In this document: positions 52,845 to 63,781 of the stretch, one piece after another | Numbering within the stretch: position 1 is the stretch's first letter | Layout of the letters: each line of letters starts with the position of its first letter | DNA from: Candidatus Altimarinota bacterium | GTDB taxonomy: Bacteria; Patescibacteriota; Gracilibacteria; BD1-5; UBA2023 | Reading direction: 5' to 3' | Assembly: GCA_024709505.1 (NCBI GenBank) | Contig: JANJWP010000014.1 | Location: 115,047-179,046, forward strand | DNA length: 64,000 bases | The notes under the pieces: model-generated | What the model was told of the DNA's origin: nothing | Database searches by the model: none | Seen by the model: the letters and a program-made list of their open reading frames with translations, nothing else | Position numbers and translations under genes: made by a program

Positions 52845-53120
52845 TTGTCAATATTTGCCCGTGCTGCCGTCGCTTCCATCCGCTTTTACCAGCGGTATTT
52901 TTCTCCCGACCACTCGCTTTGGGCGAAGGCCATGAATCGTCCGCCCTATTGCAAACATATTCCGTCTTGCAGTGAATACGCGGTCGAAGCGTTCCAAAAA
53001 AAGGGGTTCTTCGTCGGTTTGGGAAAATCAGTTTGGCGGGTATTCCGGTGCAATCCTTATTCGAAGGGAGGGTACGATCCAGTGGATACGCTCAAATCAC
53101 CCTTTTTCAAAGAAAGGTAA
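52845..53120 (+). CDS. yidD: membrane protein insertion efficiency factor YidD
   Basis: IRFYQRYFSPDHS...CKHIPSCSEYAVEAFQKKGFFVGLGKSVWRVFRCNPYSKGGYDPV. Confidence 0.93.
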   Translation: MSIFARAAVASIRFYQRYFSPDHSLWAKAMNRPPYCKHIPSCSEYAVEAFQKKGFFVGLGKSVWRVFRCNPYSKGGYDPVDTLKSPFFKER

Positions 53121-53133
53121 TTTAGACGTGATT

Positions 53134-55047
53134 TTATTGGAGGGCGCAGCGAAAACCGACGACCCGATACGAAGAAGTTGTTCCCCAATCTAAGTGTTTT
53201 GCAAAAATTCCGGCGTAGTCGCCGCTATTGCCACCGTATCCGCGAAGCAGCACGCGGTTGGAACCTCCGGTCGGATACGAATGGATGCGTCCGATTCCGT
53301 TTGAGGCGTTCATGTTCGCGGTCGCGGGACCGTATCCCGCGTAGGAATACGGGGCGCTGAAGGAACAGGTTCCCCCGGCCGCGCCGTCGGTGCCGGAAAA
53401 CGAGTACCAGTTGTCGGATCATGCACAAACTTGTCCGGCCATGGTACCATAGCCCGTTCCGTCCAAGGTGTTCGCCCCGTTGACGTGTTCCCAAACGTTT
53501 CCGGCGAGGTCCCAGACGATTTCCCCGTTGGTGAGTTTGAGTTGGCGTTTGTCGGCGCAGCTCGAACGGCTGGACGAGAGCGCGGCGTTGTCCGCGGAAG
53601 CCGCGGCGACATGGTCGGTTCCGGCGCCGTCGCATCCGAGCGAATCAAATTCCAAACCGTTGTTTCCCCGGAACATCCCGCCCGACCCCACCGATCCTCC
53701 CGACCAGTTCGCCGCGACCGATTCGGCGTTGCGGGCGACGGTCATCCATTCGTCGTTGGTCACGAGGTGGTAGCCGCTTCAAAGGGAGGCGCATGCGGCG
53801 ATGGCCTGGCTTTGGGTGAGGTCGGCGACGGGGGTTCATTCCGCTGTGCTCGCGTATGCGGCCCCCGCGGCGTATTTCCAGGTTTTCCACCCGTCCCCGG
53901 AAGGTTCCGAATCGCAGGCGATGCCCGGAAGTCCGCCGCACTGCCCCGGACTTTCGGACGTGTCCGCGAACTTCATCTCGTACTTCGCGAGGCAGAAATC
54001 CCCGGCAGCGGTCGGGAAGTCCGGGTTTCCCGGAACCCGGACGAAGCCCGCCGGGCAAACCCAGCCGCACGACGCGTCCGCGAACGTTCCGGAGAGGGTT
54101 CCGTCCGAACACGTCCGGGTTTCCGAAGCGCATGAGGAGTCGGGGTAGGTCGCTGCCCGGTATGCCGTGGCGGAATCCCCGTGCGCGAGCGTCCCGCCCC
54201 ACGGGAGGGCGCAGGAAGCCGGGGCCGGAATTCCGGAATCCCCTCCGTCCCCGGATCCTTCCGACGCCGAAACCGTTGACGAATCCGCGAGGGCTTCGGC
54301 CGGTCCGGCGTCCGGGTTGCGGACGAGTCCCGCGGCGGCGGGCTTGCCGTTGGATTCCGATGCGGCGAAGTCGGCGGCGGAAGGCGCCGGGAAATTCCCG
54401 AAAACGACCGCGGTTCCGGCGTCCGGAAGGATGCCGGCCACCTGGAAGAACGCCGCGGTACGGACGCGTCCGTTCGCGGAAGCCGTCGGGACGTCGGCGG
54501 CCCCGGCGGAAAGCGCGGTCCTGTCGAAGGCGGCGAGGGCTTCCGGAAGGAAGGGCGCGAAGGCGGCGGCCAAGCGGGAGTCCGCGGAAATTCCGGAAAC
54601 GCGGAACTTCCCGCCGTCGAGTTTGAGCCGGTCCCACCGAGGTTGTCCGGCGGTGTAGTTCGAATCCGCCGGGGCTTCCCCGACGTTCCCTCCCGTGAGG
54701 GCGACGGGGGTTCCATCGACGTAGAGGTACGCTCCGGAGAGGGCGTAGTCGGCGTCGTGGGAAACGTAGTAGCGGGGCGAGTTGCCCGTGAGGGCGGATT
54801 CGTTCGCGATCGCCGAATGCGCCGCGCGGACGTTGGCCTTCGCGCGGGCGTCGCGGGCGTCGGAAGAGTATCCGGAGAGCGCGAGGAATCCTATCGTGGC
54901 GAGAACCGCCAAAATCGTTATCACGACGACGAGTTCGGCGAGGGTGAATCCCGAGAGTTTCTTCGACGCCGCCTTGCGGAGCGTGCGGGAGACCCGGGAG
55001 GAGACGGAATCGGAAACGGCGGACAAACCCGTTTTTCGCGAAGCCAT
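53134..55047 (-). CDS. type IV pilin-like N-terminus fused to FGE-sulfatase/C-type-lectin-like domain
   Basis: 53836..55047 and 53419..53763 in one frame plus the extension to TAA at 53134, via TGA; FTLAELVVVITILAVLATIGFLALSGY; FVRVPGNPDFPTAAGDFCLAKYEM, NGEIVWDLAGNVWEHVNG, SSYRVVGFRCALQ. Confidence 0.87.
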
Positions 55048-55112
55048 GGCGGAGAAAGTGGAATGATTAAAATTACGTCGAACATTTTAGCCGATTTCTG
55101 GGAAAGAGAAAT

Positions 55113-55138
55113 AAAAAAATCCCCCGCAAGAGCGGGGG
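55113..55138 (-). terminator. Rho-independent terminator (minus strand)
   Basis: CCCCCGC-TCTT-GCGGGGGATTTTTTT on the minus strand. Confidence 0.75.
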
Positions 55139-55162
55139 TGGATGTCGGGCGGTTCGATCGAA

Positions 55163-55531
55163 TCAAAACCGTTCGAGCAGGGCGCGGAGAGTCCGTTCTT
55201 CCGACATTTCCACGCAATCGGGAAAGACGAGAAGTACGGCTTGTTGAAGGCACTCGGATTTGGAGGTTGCATGGTAGAGGGCGTTTTTGGAGAATTCCCC
55301 CCATCCTCCTTCGTGAACGTCGCGCTCGAGAATCTTGAGAAAGCCCTTGAGACGGTCGGTTCCTCCAAGGGAAACCGCTTCGCCGATCCAGCTCTGATTG
55401 CAATCGAGAAGCGTTTTCGCGCGTTCGAGCGCCCGGATTGCCTCCGTATAACGGCGGAATCGCGGAACGTCGATGGACGCCTTCGACAGTAGGGAATAAT
55501 TGAGGTGGGAATCCGGAAAAATTCGGCTCAT
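55163..55531 (-). CDS. hypothetical protein
   Basis: MSRIFPDSHLNYSLLSKASIDVPRF...; ORF-track end is TGA, readthrough would extend to TAA at 55073. Confidence 0.55.
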   Translation of the reverse strand: MSRIFPDSHLNYSLLSKASIDVPRFRRYTEAIRALERAKTLLDCNQSWIGEAVSLGGTDRLKGFLKILERDVHEGGWGEFSKNALYHATSKSECLQQAVLLVFPDCVEMSEERTLRALLERF

Positions 55532-55706
55532 GAAACACTCCTTCCTTTTTTGTCGGTTTGGTTTTGGTCGCTCCAATATGCCGAACGTCGGACATTTGTC
55601 AATCCGAGAATTTCGTTTTCGCACGAGGATTGACCGCATCGAAGTTCCACTTTTCGTTTTCGCGTCCGCGCGTATACTTTTCGCGTAGAAATTTTCCTAA
55701 AAAACC

Positions 55707-56321
55707 ATGTTGCTCGAAACCCTGCAATCCGCTGACGTGGCGGCGCTTAATGCGCTGCGTTCCCTGATTGACCCCAATTCCGGGTGGCAAGTCGCGCTCG
55801 TCCGTTTCTTTTCCGACGTCGAAGTGCTCGTAACCGCCATTTTGCTTGTGGTCCTTTGGCTTGACGCGCGTTTTCGAAAGGGGAATGACGAAGGGCGCAA
55901 AAAGGACGCCCTCGCATTTTTTTACGCCGTCATGGCCGCGTTCGCGCTGTATTGGATTTTGAATTTTGGCCTTCCGGCTCGTCCGCGTCCGGAATCGGTT
56001 TCGGCACTCCGCCCTCTCATCGACCATTTGCCCGATAATTCGTTCCCGTCTGGACACGGCATTTTTGCGGGCGCTTCTTTCATGGCGGCGCATCTCCTGT
56101 TTCAAGACAAGGCTTTGGCCTACGGCCTTCTTAGCCTTGGAATCCCCATGCTTTTAGCGAGGGTCCTTGCGGGCGTGCACTATCCGGGGGACGTAATTTT
56201 CGGTTTTTTCTTGGGAGCCATCCTCGTAAAATGCCTTCTTCCGCGAATCAATTCGTCCCGCTCCCGCCGTTCGCCGGCATATGTGATTCCGCTGCGAATA
56301 GCCTCGTTTTTCCGCCTGTAA
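55707..56321 (+). CDS. PAP2-family phosphatase
   Basis: GLPARPRPES ... PDNSFPSGHGIFAGASFMAAHLL ... RVLAGVHYPGDVIFG. Confidence 0.92.
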   Translation: MLLETLQSADVAALNALRSLIDPNSGWQVALVRFFSDVEVLVTAILLVVLWLDARFRKGNDEGRKKDALAFFYAVMAAFALYWILNFGLPARPRPESVSALRPLIDHLPDNSFPSGHGIFAGASFMAAHLLFQDKALAYGLLSLGIPMLLARVLAGVHYPGDVIFGFFLGAILVKCLLPRINSSRSRRSPAYVIPLRIASFFRL

Positions 56322-56332
56322 TTTCGTTTTCC

Positions 56333-56791
56333 ATGAATCTTTCCAAAACCTACCGCGTCGTATCCCAAAACGGCGTCCGAAATACCAGGCTTGGTGAAAT
56401 TCTCTCGCGCTCGCCCAAGACGCTTTTGTATTTCTATCCCAAGGATCACACTCCGGGATGCACCCTCGAAGCCCAGGACTTCACCCGAGTCAAGCCGGCC
56501 TTTTTCAAAGCGGGAATTTCCATCGTGGGGGTTTCGCTCGACGACGACCGGAGTCACGCCGAGTTCGTGGATTCGTGCGGAATCGGAATTGATCTTCTTT
56601 GCGATGATCGGACCCTTCACGACGAGTTTTCCGTTATCGGCGAGAAAAAGAATTACGGAAAAATCTACACGGGCGTCATTCGCTCGACGTTCCTTCTTGA
56701 TTCGAGCGGAAGCGTCTTGAAAGAATGGCGGAACGTCAAAGCGACGGGGCATGCAGCGAAAGTGGCCAAGGAATTGGGCGTTTCAGAATAA
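56333..56791 (+). CDS. bcp: thioredoxin-dependent peroxiredoxin (Bcp/PrxQ type)
   Basis: LLYFYPKDHTPGCTLEAQDFTRVKPAFFKAGISIVGVSLDD. Confidence 0.92.
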   Translation: MNLSKTYRVVSQNGVRNTRLGEILSRSPKTLLYFYPKDHTPGCTLEAQDFTRVKPAFFKAGISIVGVSLDDDRSHAEFVDSCGIGIDLLCDDRTLHDEFSVIGEKKNYGKIYTGVIRSTFLLDSSGSVLKEWRNVKATGHAAKVAKELGVSE

Positions 56792-56844
56792 TCCCCGCGT
56801 TCCCGCAACTTTTCATTTTTTCGGTTCCGGCTATACTCTCTTCC

Positions 56845-57657
56845 ATGAAAATCCTCATCTTCTGAGACGTTTACGGACGCATGGGGCGAGAGCTCGTCGC
56901 CCGCCACCTGCCCGCCCTAAAGGCGAAATTTTCGCCAGACTTCCTCATTGCCAACAGTGAAAACCTGACGAGTGGCAAGGGGCCCGTTCCCGAACACGTC
57001 GCTTTCATGCGCGAACTCGGATTCGACTGCCTTACTGGAGGGAACCACGTTTTTGCACACCTCAAAGACCTTTCCGAAGAGCTCGCGGATCCCGATTCCA
57101 TCCAAATCCGCCCGGCGAACTACTACGATGTCCCGGGGTATCCGATTCCCTGAAAGGGAACCCGCGTCGTCGAAAGAAACGGAAAGAGGATCCTCATCGT
57201 CAACCTTCTGTCGTCCACCTTTTTGAAGGACGAAGTGTACAACCCCTTCTTGAAGGCGGACGAAATTTTTCAAAACGCTGAGCCCGAAAGTTTGGATGCG
57301 GTCATCGTCGATTTCCATCGCGAAACCACCGCCGAAATTTACTGCATGGCCGAATATCTCTCGGGCCGGGCAACGTTCGTGTATGGAACCCACACTCATG
57401 TTCAAACCAACGACGAACACGTTTTGCCGAGCGGAACGGGAATGATTGCCGACGTCGGAATGACCGGTCCTTTGCATAGTGCCATTGGACAGGCGTTCGA
57501 AGGAAGGCTTCCGACCATGGTGACGGGAGTAAGCTTGTTTTCGAAAAAACCCGAACCCCTCACGGAAGGCCCGGGTTCGCTTCATGCCGTCTTGGTCGAA
57601 GTTCAAGATGGGAGGTGCGTCGCAATAGAAAAGATTCGTATCCGCGACGAAGCCTAG
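56845..57657 (+). CDS. YmdB-like metallophosphoesterase
   Basis: With TGA=Gly: MKILIFGDVYGRMGRELVARHLPALKAKFSPDFLIANSENLTSGKG; GTHTHVQTNDEHVLPSGTGMIADVGMTG. Confidence 0.92.
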
Positions 57658-57668
57658 ACGAAGCCTGG

Positions 57669-57698
57669 AAAAACCCGCCCCGGAAAGGGGCGGGTTTT
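57669..57698 (+). terminator. Rho-independent terminator
   Basis: AAAACCCGCCCC-GGAAA-GGGGCGGGTTTT. Confidence 0.8.
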
Positions 57699-57699
57699 C

Positions 57700-60600
57700 T
57701 TATGCGTTTCGAGGACCCGTTACCGTCGCCGAGAGGGTTTTGATAAATGCCTCCTTATTTCCCATGTCAGCGAAATACTTCTCCACGATCTTTTCGGTGG
57801 GGCGACCGAAAAGGTAGGGGAGAGCTTGGGAGAGAACGAATCCCAAATTGTTCGAGAAGAATTCTTTTTTGAACCGTTCTCCCGCTTCGGAAGGTGCGCC
57901 CCCGCCTTCGGGAATTTTCCATTCTCCCATCGTGGGAAGGAATCGCGAGAGCAGTTCGAACGTTTCTCCCGCGAAGAATTCCGCTTCCTTGGGGGAAATT
58001 TTGCCTTCCTGAATCCGGATTCCCGATTCGATGAGCGAATCCAATCGTGAAACCTTTCGTTCGTCGGGAGTTTGGACGGTCTCGTTCCGGAAAGAATCGA
58101 GTGCCTTTTGGATTTGCGGAAGCTTTTCGGCGGCAAACCGTTCGGTTCCGGAAAGTTTCGAAACGTCTACGAGGGAGACGAGTTTTTCCGAATCGACTTC
58201 CAAAAGCAAGGCCGCGGCGAGTTTTGCCGCTTTTGCCGCATCGAAATTTTTTCCAAGCGAAGCGAGTTCGCTTCGGTAGATCGTGACGAACGAGAGCATT
58301 TTTTCCCGGGGGACGGCTTTTCGAACCCGGTCGAGATGGTCGGCAATGGTCCCTCAAAACACTTCGGTACCAAGGAGTCCCGCAAATTCCGGAAACGCGC
58401 TTTTCGTTGCGGAAACGAGTTTCGCGTCCGTTGCGGAATCCGAAGCGTACATGACGTCCACCGCGAGAGGAAGAAGCCGTTCGGTATCGTGGCGCGGATC
58501 CAATTTTCCGGAAAACACGTCCGAAAACACGTCCGGATGCCGTTTTGCGAAGGCGGAAATCCGTTCTTTTCCGAAGGCCCGGAGGAACGTGATGCCGTAC
58601 TCGGCCGTTTTAGAATCCGTCGCAAGCCGTTCGAAGAATATCTTGCGCGTTTCGGGATCGGTTTTAGAAGCCGCCTCAAAAATGAGTCCGATCATTTCTC
58701 CGATCCGTTCGTTCGAAGGAGGAGCCGGATTTTCCGATTTGGAAATCGAAAGCCCTTTCTCGAGGAGGCTTGCGGATCCGTCGGCCCTTCGAACACAAAC
58801 CTTCTCCAGCAGGATCGAAAACCGTTCTTTCGAAAGCGAGGCGAGCAGTTCTCAAAAAATCTTCACCGCATCGATCGGAGGGGTGAGATTTTCTTTTCGA
58901 AGAAGCCCCGAGAGCGTTTCTTTCGGGAGAATTTCGCCATCCCGGAGGATATTGATCATTTCCGTGATGTCGCGCTTGTCGAAGGCTAATGCGCCGTCCG
59001 GTTTTTTCAGGTATTTCGCGATTCCCGAATTTTCCAAATTTCCCGAGAGAATTTCGGCCATTTCGCCTGCGGGCATGGAATAAAACGCGTCGATGGCGTA
59101 TTGCCGGGTCCGTTCGCCCACGTATTTGTTTCAAAGCGGATCTTTCATGATTGCCGCCACGATGGCGGCGAGTTTTTCCATTGACGCTCCGTTTTTTCCC
59201 GATTCGCCGGCCAATTTTGCGAACGCGTCCGCGGCGAACGAATGGAATTCCGGACTCGTCACGGCTATTTTGAGCGCGCTTTTCGGAATGTCCATCCCCG
59301 AAATCTTCACGTTTTTTCCGGGCAGGGAATCAATGGCCGCAGCCGCGGACGCGGAAACCCTTTTGGCGAGAAGCTCCTTCGTAATTTTCGCGGGCCTGTC
59401 CGGTCAGAAAAACGTCGAGACCATTTCGGCGAATACCCGGTTCGAAAGGGCGTCTTTCAGTTCGGCTGGCGCGGAATTTCCCTTCGGTTTTCCGACAACC
59501 TCTTTCGGCATTTCGACCGAAAGTCTCGATTTGAGTTCGATTGAGAAGGAAGAGAGATCGAATTCCACGATCGTTTTGATCCTTTCCACGAGTTCGCCCC
59601 TCGCAAGCTCCATATTGGTTTCGAGAATGCGTTCTTCGAGCGCGAAACGAAAGAAGTCTTCCAAAGATTCTATGCCCGTTTCCCGGGGTTTTTCACCCGT
59701 GACGGACGCTTTGATTTTCGCCCATTTTCCCTCCACGTATTTCCCCGCTGCGCTGAGGAGTTTGGCTCCGTTATCCCGAAGGAGTGCGAGAAGTTCTTTG
59801 GAGTCGCGAATTTCCATTTTCGCCCCTGATTTTTCGCCCGATCGGAAAATCATGGCCAAGGCTTCTGCGACCAAGTCTTTCGGAAGCTTGGCCGAAAGTT
59901 TCGAAACGGTTTCAAAGGTTGAATTCGCGTACTTTTCCAATTCTTTTTCGTCCGGAGGGTTCTTCGTAAAGAGAATGACGCCCTCATTCGCTTTTTTTAC
60001 GAGTGCAAAACGGTCTTCGTCCGAAAGCTCGCTCCGTTTCACGAGGGCGAGGAGTTTTGACGCAAGGGGGCTGTTGCGGATGGCCGCGAGATTCGAGAGC
60101 CCTTCCACTCCGGCGGTCACGGCCCCTTTCGTTATCGACGAATCCACGAGCTTCGCCGACTCGTGCGCGATTTTCACCGCGATGTCGGCGCGTTCTTTTT
60201 CGGAGAGCTGGCGTCCTGTCAGAATGGAAAGGGCGCTATCGCGGATTTCCTTTGAGAATTCGTCGAACGTCCGAAGAAACGTGTCCTTATCGACGTTTTT
60301 TGCGATTTCCGGAAGGATTTTCAACAGCACGGTCTCCAAATCCGGGAACCGAAAAAGAAGTTCGGACGCTTCGGGAATCTGTTTGATTTCCAAAAGGATC
60401 GCATCGATTTTTTCCGGCTTTCTTTTAGCGAGGTCCATCGCGAGTCCGAGCGTCGAACGCAGGGCGCGCATTCCGGTATCGAATTCTTTCGGTCCCGCCG
60501 AGAGTCTTTTTCCTTCCTGGGCAATCGCATATCCGTTTTCGAGCGCGGTCCGCACGAACAGGGCGCCCTGTTCCTCGGGGGTGAGAAAATTCTCGATGAC

Positions 60601-60921
60601 GAGCGCGGACATTCCCCGGAGCGGATGGTTTTTGGGAAGTTTCGCGTCGGTTTCTCGAAGGACCGCCACGATTTCGGTCAAATAGGCTTTGGCATCGGTT
60701 GGCATGCCTTCCTTTGAAGCGACTTTGACCATGATTCGGGATATGGCGACGTCCATGGCGGACTTCAAGGCTTCGCGCAAACTTTCCGGAACCTTCCGGA
60801 TTTTTTCTGCATTCCCGACGCCGATTTTTTCTGCATTCCCGACGCCGGCCGAAATTTCCCGTCCCCGAAGATTTTCGGTTCGGTTTTTGGGAATTCCTGA
60901 GCGCTCCGGAGTCTCTGCCAT
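57700..60921 (-). CDS. giant alpha-helical hypothetical protein (about 1073 aa)
   Basis: 59404..61071, 58852..59121, 58354..58695 and 57700..58299 share a frame, separated only by four TGA codons; ends TAA. Confidence 0.65.
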
Positions 60922-61065
60922 GGTCTGTTTGGCTGAATGTTCTTTCACGATGCTACCACATGCCCCAGCACAAGGCAAAAAACCCTTGATTTTCGAGGTT
61001 TCCCTTGCCCGGTTTTTTGGAAACCGTATAATCGGTCGTCGTTTCCGCCGTCCTAACATCCGAGC

Positions 61066-62271
61066 ATGCATCCGTTAAAAAACCTCCTCGTTTCGACCGT
61101 CGCGTTTTCCATCGCCGCCTCCGCGGCCGTATCTTTCGCCTTCGTCAAGTATTTTCCCTCGGTCCGAACTCCGGTTTCGACCGTCGCCCCGTCCGATATC
61201 CCTTCGCAAGTTCGATCTTCCGAGTCGGTTTCGGTTGCCGATATCGAAAGCGAGGTAAAGGCGGTGGCTTCCAAAGTGGGCGCTTCGGTGGTTTCGATCG
61301 TCGTCACGAAGGACATGAAGGTCTATCGGACCGATCCTTTCGGATTCTTTTACGAGCCTTCGGGAACCGTTCGGAAGAAGGTGGGCGGAGGAACCGGATT
61401 CTTCGTTCGGTCCGACGGGTATCTGCTTACCAATAAGCACGTTGTCTCCGATCCGAATGCCGAGTATTCGATTGTTCTTTCAAACGGCGAAGAGCTTGAA
61501 GGGAAGGTTCTCGCATTCGATCCGACCACCGATTTGGCAGTCGTCCGGGCGTATCGTAAGGATGGAAAACCCTATGATTCGGCGGTTCCGGCCGTTTCGG
61601 TTGCGCAAACGTCCGACCTTTCGGTCGGCTCGTTCGCCATTGCCATCGGAAACGCCCTTTCGGAATTTCAAAACACCGTGACGTTCGGAGTCGTTTCGGG
61701 GCTTTGACGTTCGATAGAGGCGGGTTCTCCCGACGGTGCGAGCGAACCGTTGACCGGCCTCATTCAAACTGATGCCGCCATCAATCCCGGAAATTCCGGA
61801 GGTCCGCTTGTCAACCTCTCGGGCCGGGTAGTCGGAATCAATACCGCCGTCACCCAAGGAGCGAACGGAATCGGATTCGCCATTCCGCTTTCCGAAAAAA
61901 TCGTTCGTGGGGTGGTGGATTCCGTCATTGAGCGCGGATCCATCAAGCGGGCGTTCCTTGGAATCCGCTATGCCCAGCTTACGTCCGAAAACGCTGCCGA
62001 AATGGGAATGGCGAAGATCTCGTGAGCCCTCGTAGCCGGGGAGAAGGGTTTTCCAGCGGTCGCGCCCGGATCTCCTGCGGAAAAGGCCGGAATCAAGGAG
62101 GGCGACGTCATTTTTGAAATCGACGGGAAAAACATCGGTTCGGCCTATGGGGTAAAAGAAGCTCTTTCCGAGAAGTTTCCGGGAGAAACAGTCCGCATCA
62201 AGGTCTACCGCAAAAACGTGCTCGGGTCTTTCGAGCCCGTTCCTTTCGAAGTTCAACTCTCCGATCGGTAG
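61066..62271 (+). CDS. HtrA/DegP-like serine protease with PDZ domain
   Basis: [33 protein letters not shown] (TGA=Gly), [18 protein letters not shown]-terminal PDZ. Confidence 0.94.
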
Positions 62272-62390
62272 GGTCCGACGAAAACCCCGAATCGCGTTGA
62301 TTTTTCCGTAAAGTCGTCTAAACTCGGTAAGTCATAGCGGCTTCGAAACTCCACATTCGAGCCTTTTTTCATTCCTTTTCGAGTTTTTCC

Positions 62391-63749
62391 ATGTCGTCAT
62401 CCGTTCCGCAGAAAGTCCGTGGCATGCAGGATATTTTCGGGGAGTACCAGAGGTACTTCAATTTTCTGAAAAAGGTCGCGCGCCACGAATTTCGAAAAAA
62501 CGGATTCACCCGCATCTCGACTCCCATCGTGGAAATGCAGGAGCTCATCGTGCGTTCCGCCGGAATCGGAAGCGACGTCGTTTCGAAAGAAATGTACTCG
62601 TTCCAAGACCGTAAGGGGCGCGAACTCGTCCTCAAACCCGAATCGACGGCCGGAGTCATGCGGGCGTATCTGGAAAATTTTCTCGACGAACCCCAGCCGG
62701 TCTATCTCTACTACATCGAACCGCACTTTCGTTACGATCGCCCGCAAAAGGGCCGCTACCGCCAATTCCACCAAGTGGGCGCTGAAATCATCGGCGAAAT
62801 CGATCCGGTCCTCGACGCGAAAATGATCCATATCGGATGTTCGGTTCTCGACAATATCGGACTGAAGGGGCGCTATAAGTTGAAGCTCAATTCCTTGGGC
62901 GTCGCCAAAGAACGGGAGAAATACGTTCAGGAACTCCAATCGTTTTTCGAAGCCCGGGCCCACCTCCTTGATGAGACGGACATCGCCCGCTTGCGGGCGA
63001 ACCCGCTTCGAATTCTTGATTCGAAGAACGAGGACGTCAAAGAACTTCTCAAGGTCGCTCCGAAAATTACCGATTTTCTCAAAAAGGAATCGAAAGATTT
63101 CTATTCCAAGGTAAAGGCCTATCTCGACATTCTCGGAGTCGAATACGAGGAAGACCACACGCTCGTGCGAGGGCTCGACTATTACAGCCATACCGTTTGG
63201 GAATGGGTTGACGGTTCCGGGCGCACTCAGGACGCTTTCGGCGGCGGAGGTCGCTACGACGACCTTTCCAAAAACATCGGGCATAAGGAATCCGTCCCCG
63301 CCGTCGGATTCGCGCTCGGTGCGGAACGCCTCATAGAAACTCTCGTCGATACCGGCGTCAAACTCCGAAATAAGGACGCGATCCACCTCTATTTCATTCA
63401 ACTCGGGGAAGATGCGACGAAAATGATCCTTCCCCTTTCGATAGAAGCCCGCAACCGGGGCGTGAATTCGATGCTTTCCCTCGGGACGCCCTCGCTCAAG
63501 GTTCAAATGAAAAAGGCCAATCGTCTGTGAGCCAGGTACGTGGCCATCGTTGGAATCATGGAAGCGAAGAAGGGCATTTGCCAATTGAAGGACATGCTTA
63601 ACGGTACGCAAGAAGAGCTTCGGCTTTCTGATTTGCTCGACCGCGTCGTTGCCAATATCGATGCTAAAGAACTGGATTTTTACTCTCCGACCAAGGATTT
63701 CGTCATCGAAGAACCGAAAACGGATTCGGAACCTTCCGAAAATTCATAG
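62391..63749 (+). CDS. hisS: histidyl-tRNA synthetase
   Basis: Motif 2/3 residues and ALGAERL; TGA at 63528 within MKKANRLGARYVAIVGIMEAKKG; ends TAG. Confidence 0.94.
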
Positions 63750-63752
63750 ACG

Positions 63753-63781
63753 AAAAAACGGGATATCACATCCCGTTTTTT
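63753..63781 (+). terminator. Rho-independent terminator of hisS
   Basis: AAAAAACGGGAT-ATCAC-ATCCCGTTTTTT. Confidence 0.8.

Noticed and set aside
53134-54200. Diversity-generating retroelement target (FGE/C-lectin fold C-terminus)
   Set aside because: The fold is compatible, but no reverse transcriptase, template repeat or variable-repeat pair was found in the window; would need a genome-wide search.
5343-63530. TGA as selenocysteine or tryptophan
   Set aside because: TGA sits at conserved Gly positions in unrelated proteins, far too many sites for Sec; conserved Trp residues use TGG.
62397-63611. 404-aa minus-strand ORF
   Set aside because: Antisense to clear hisS.
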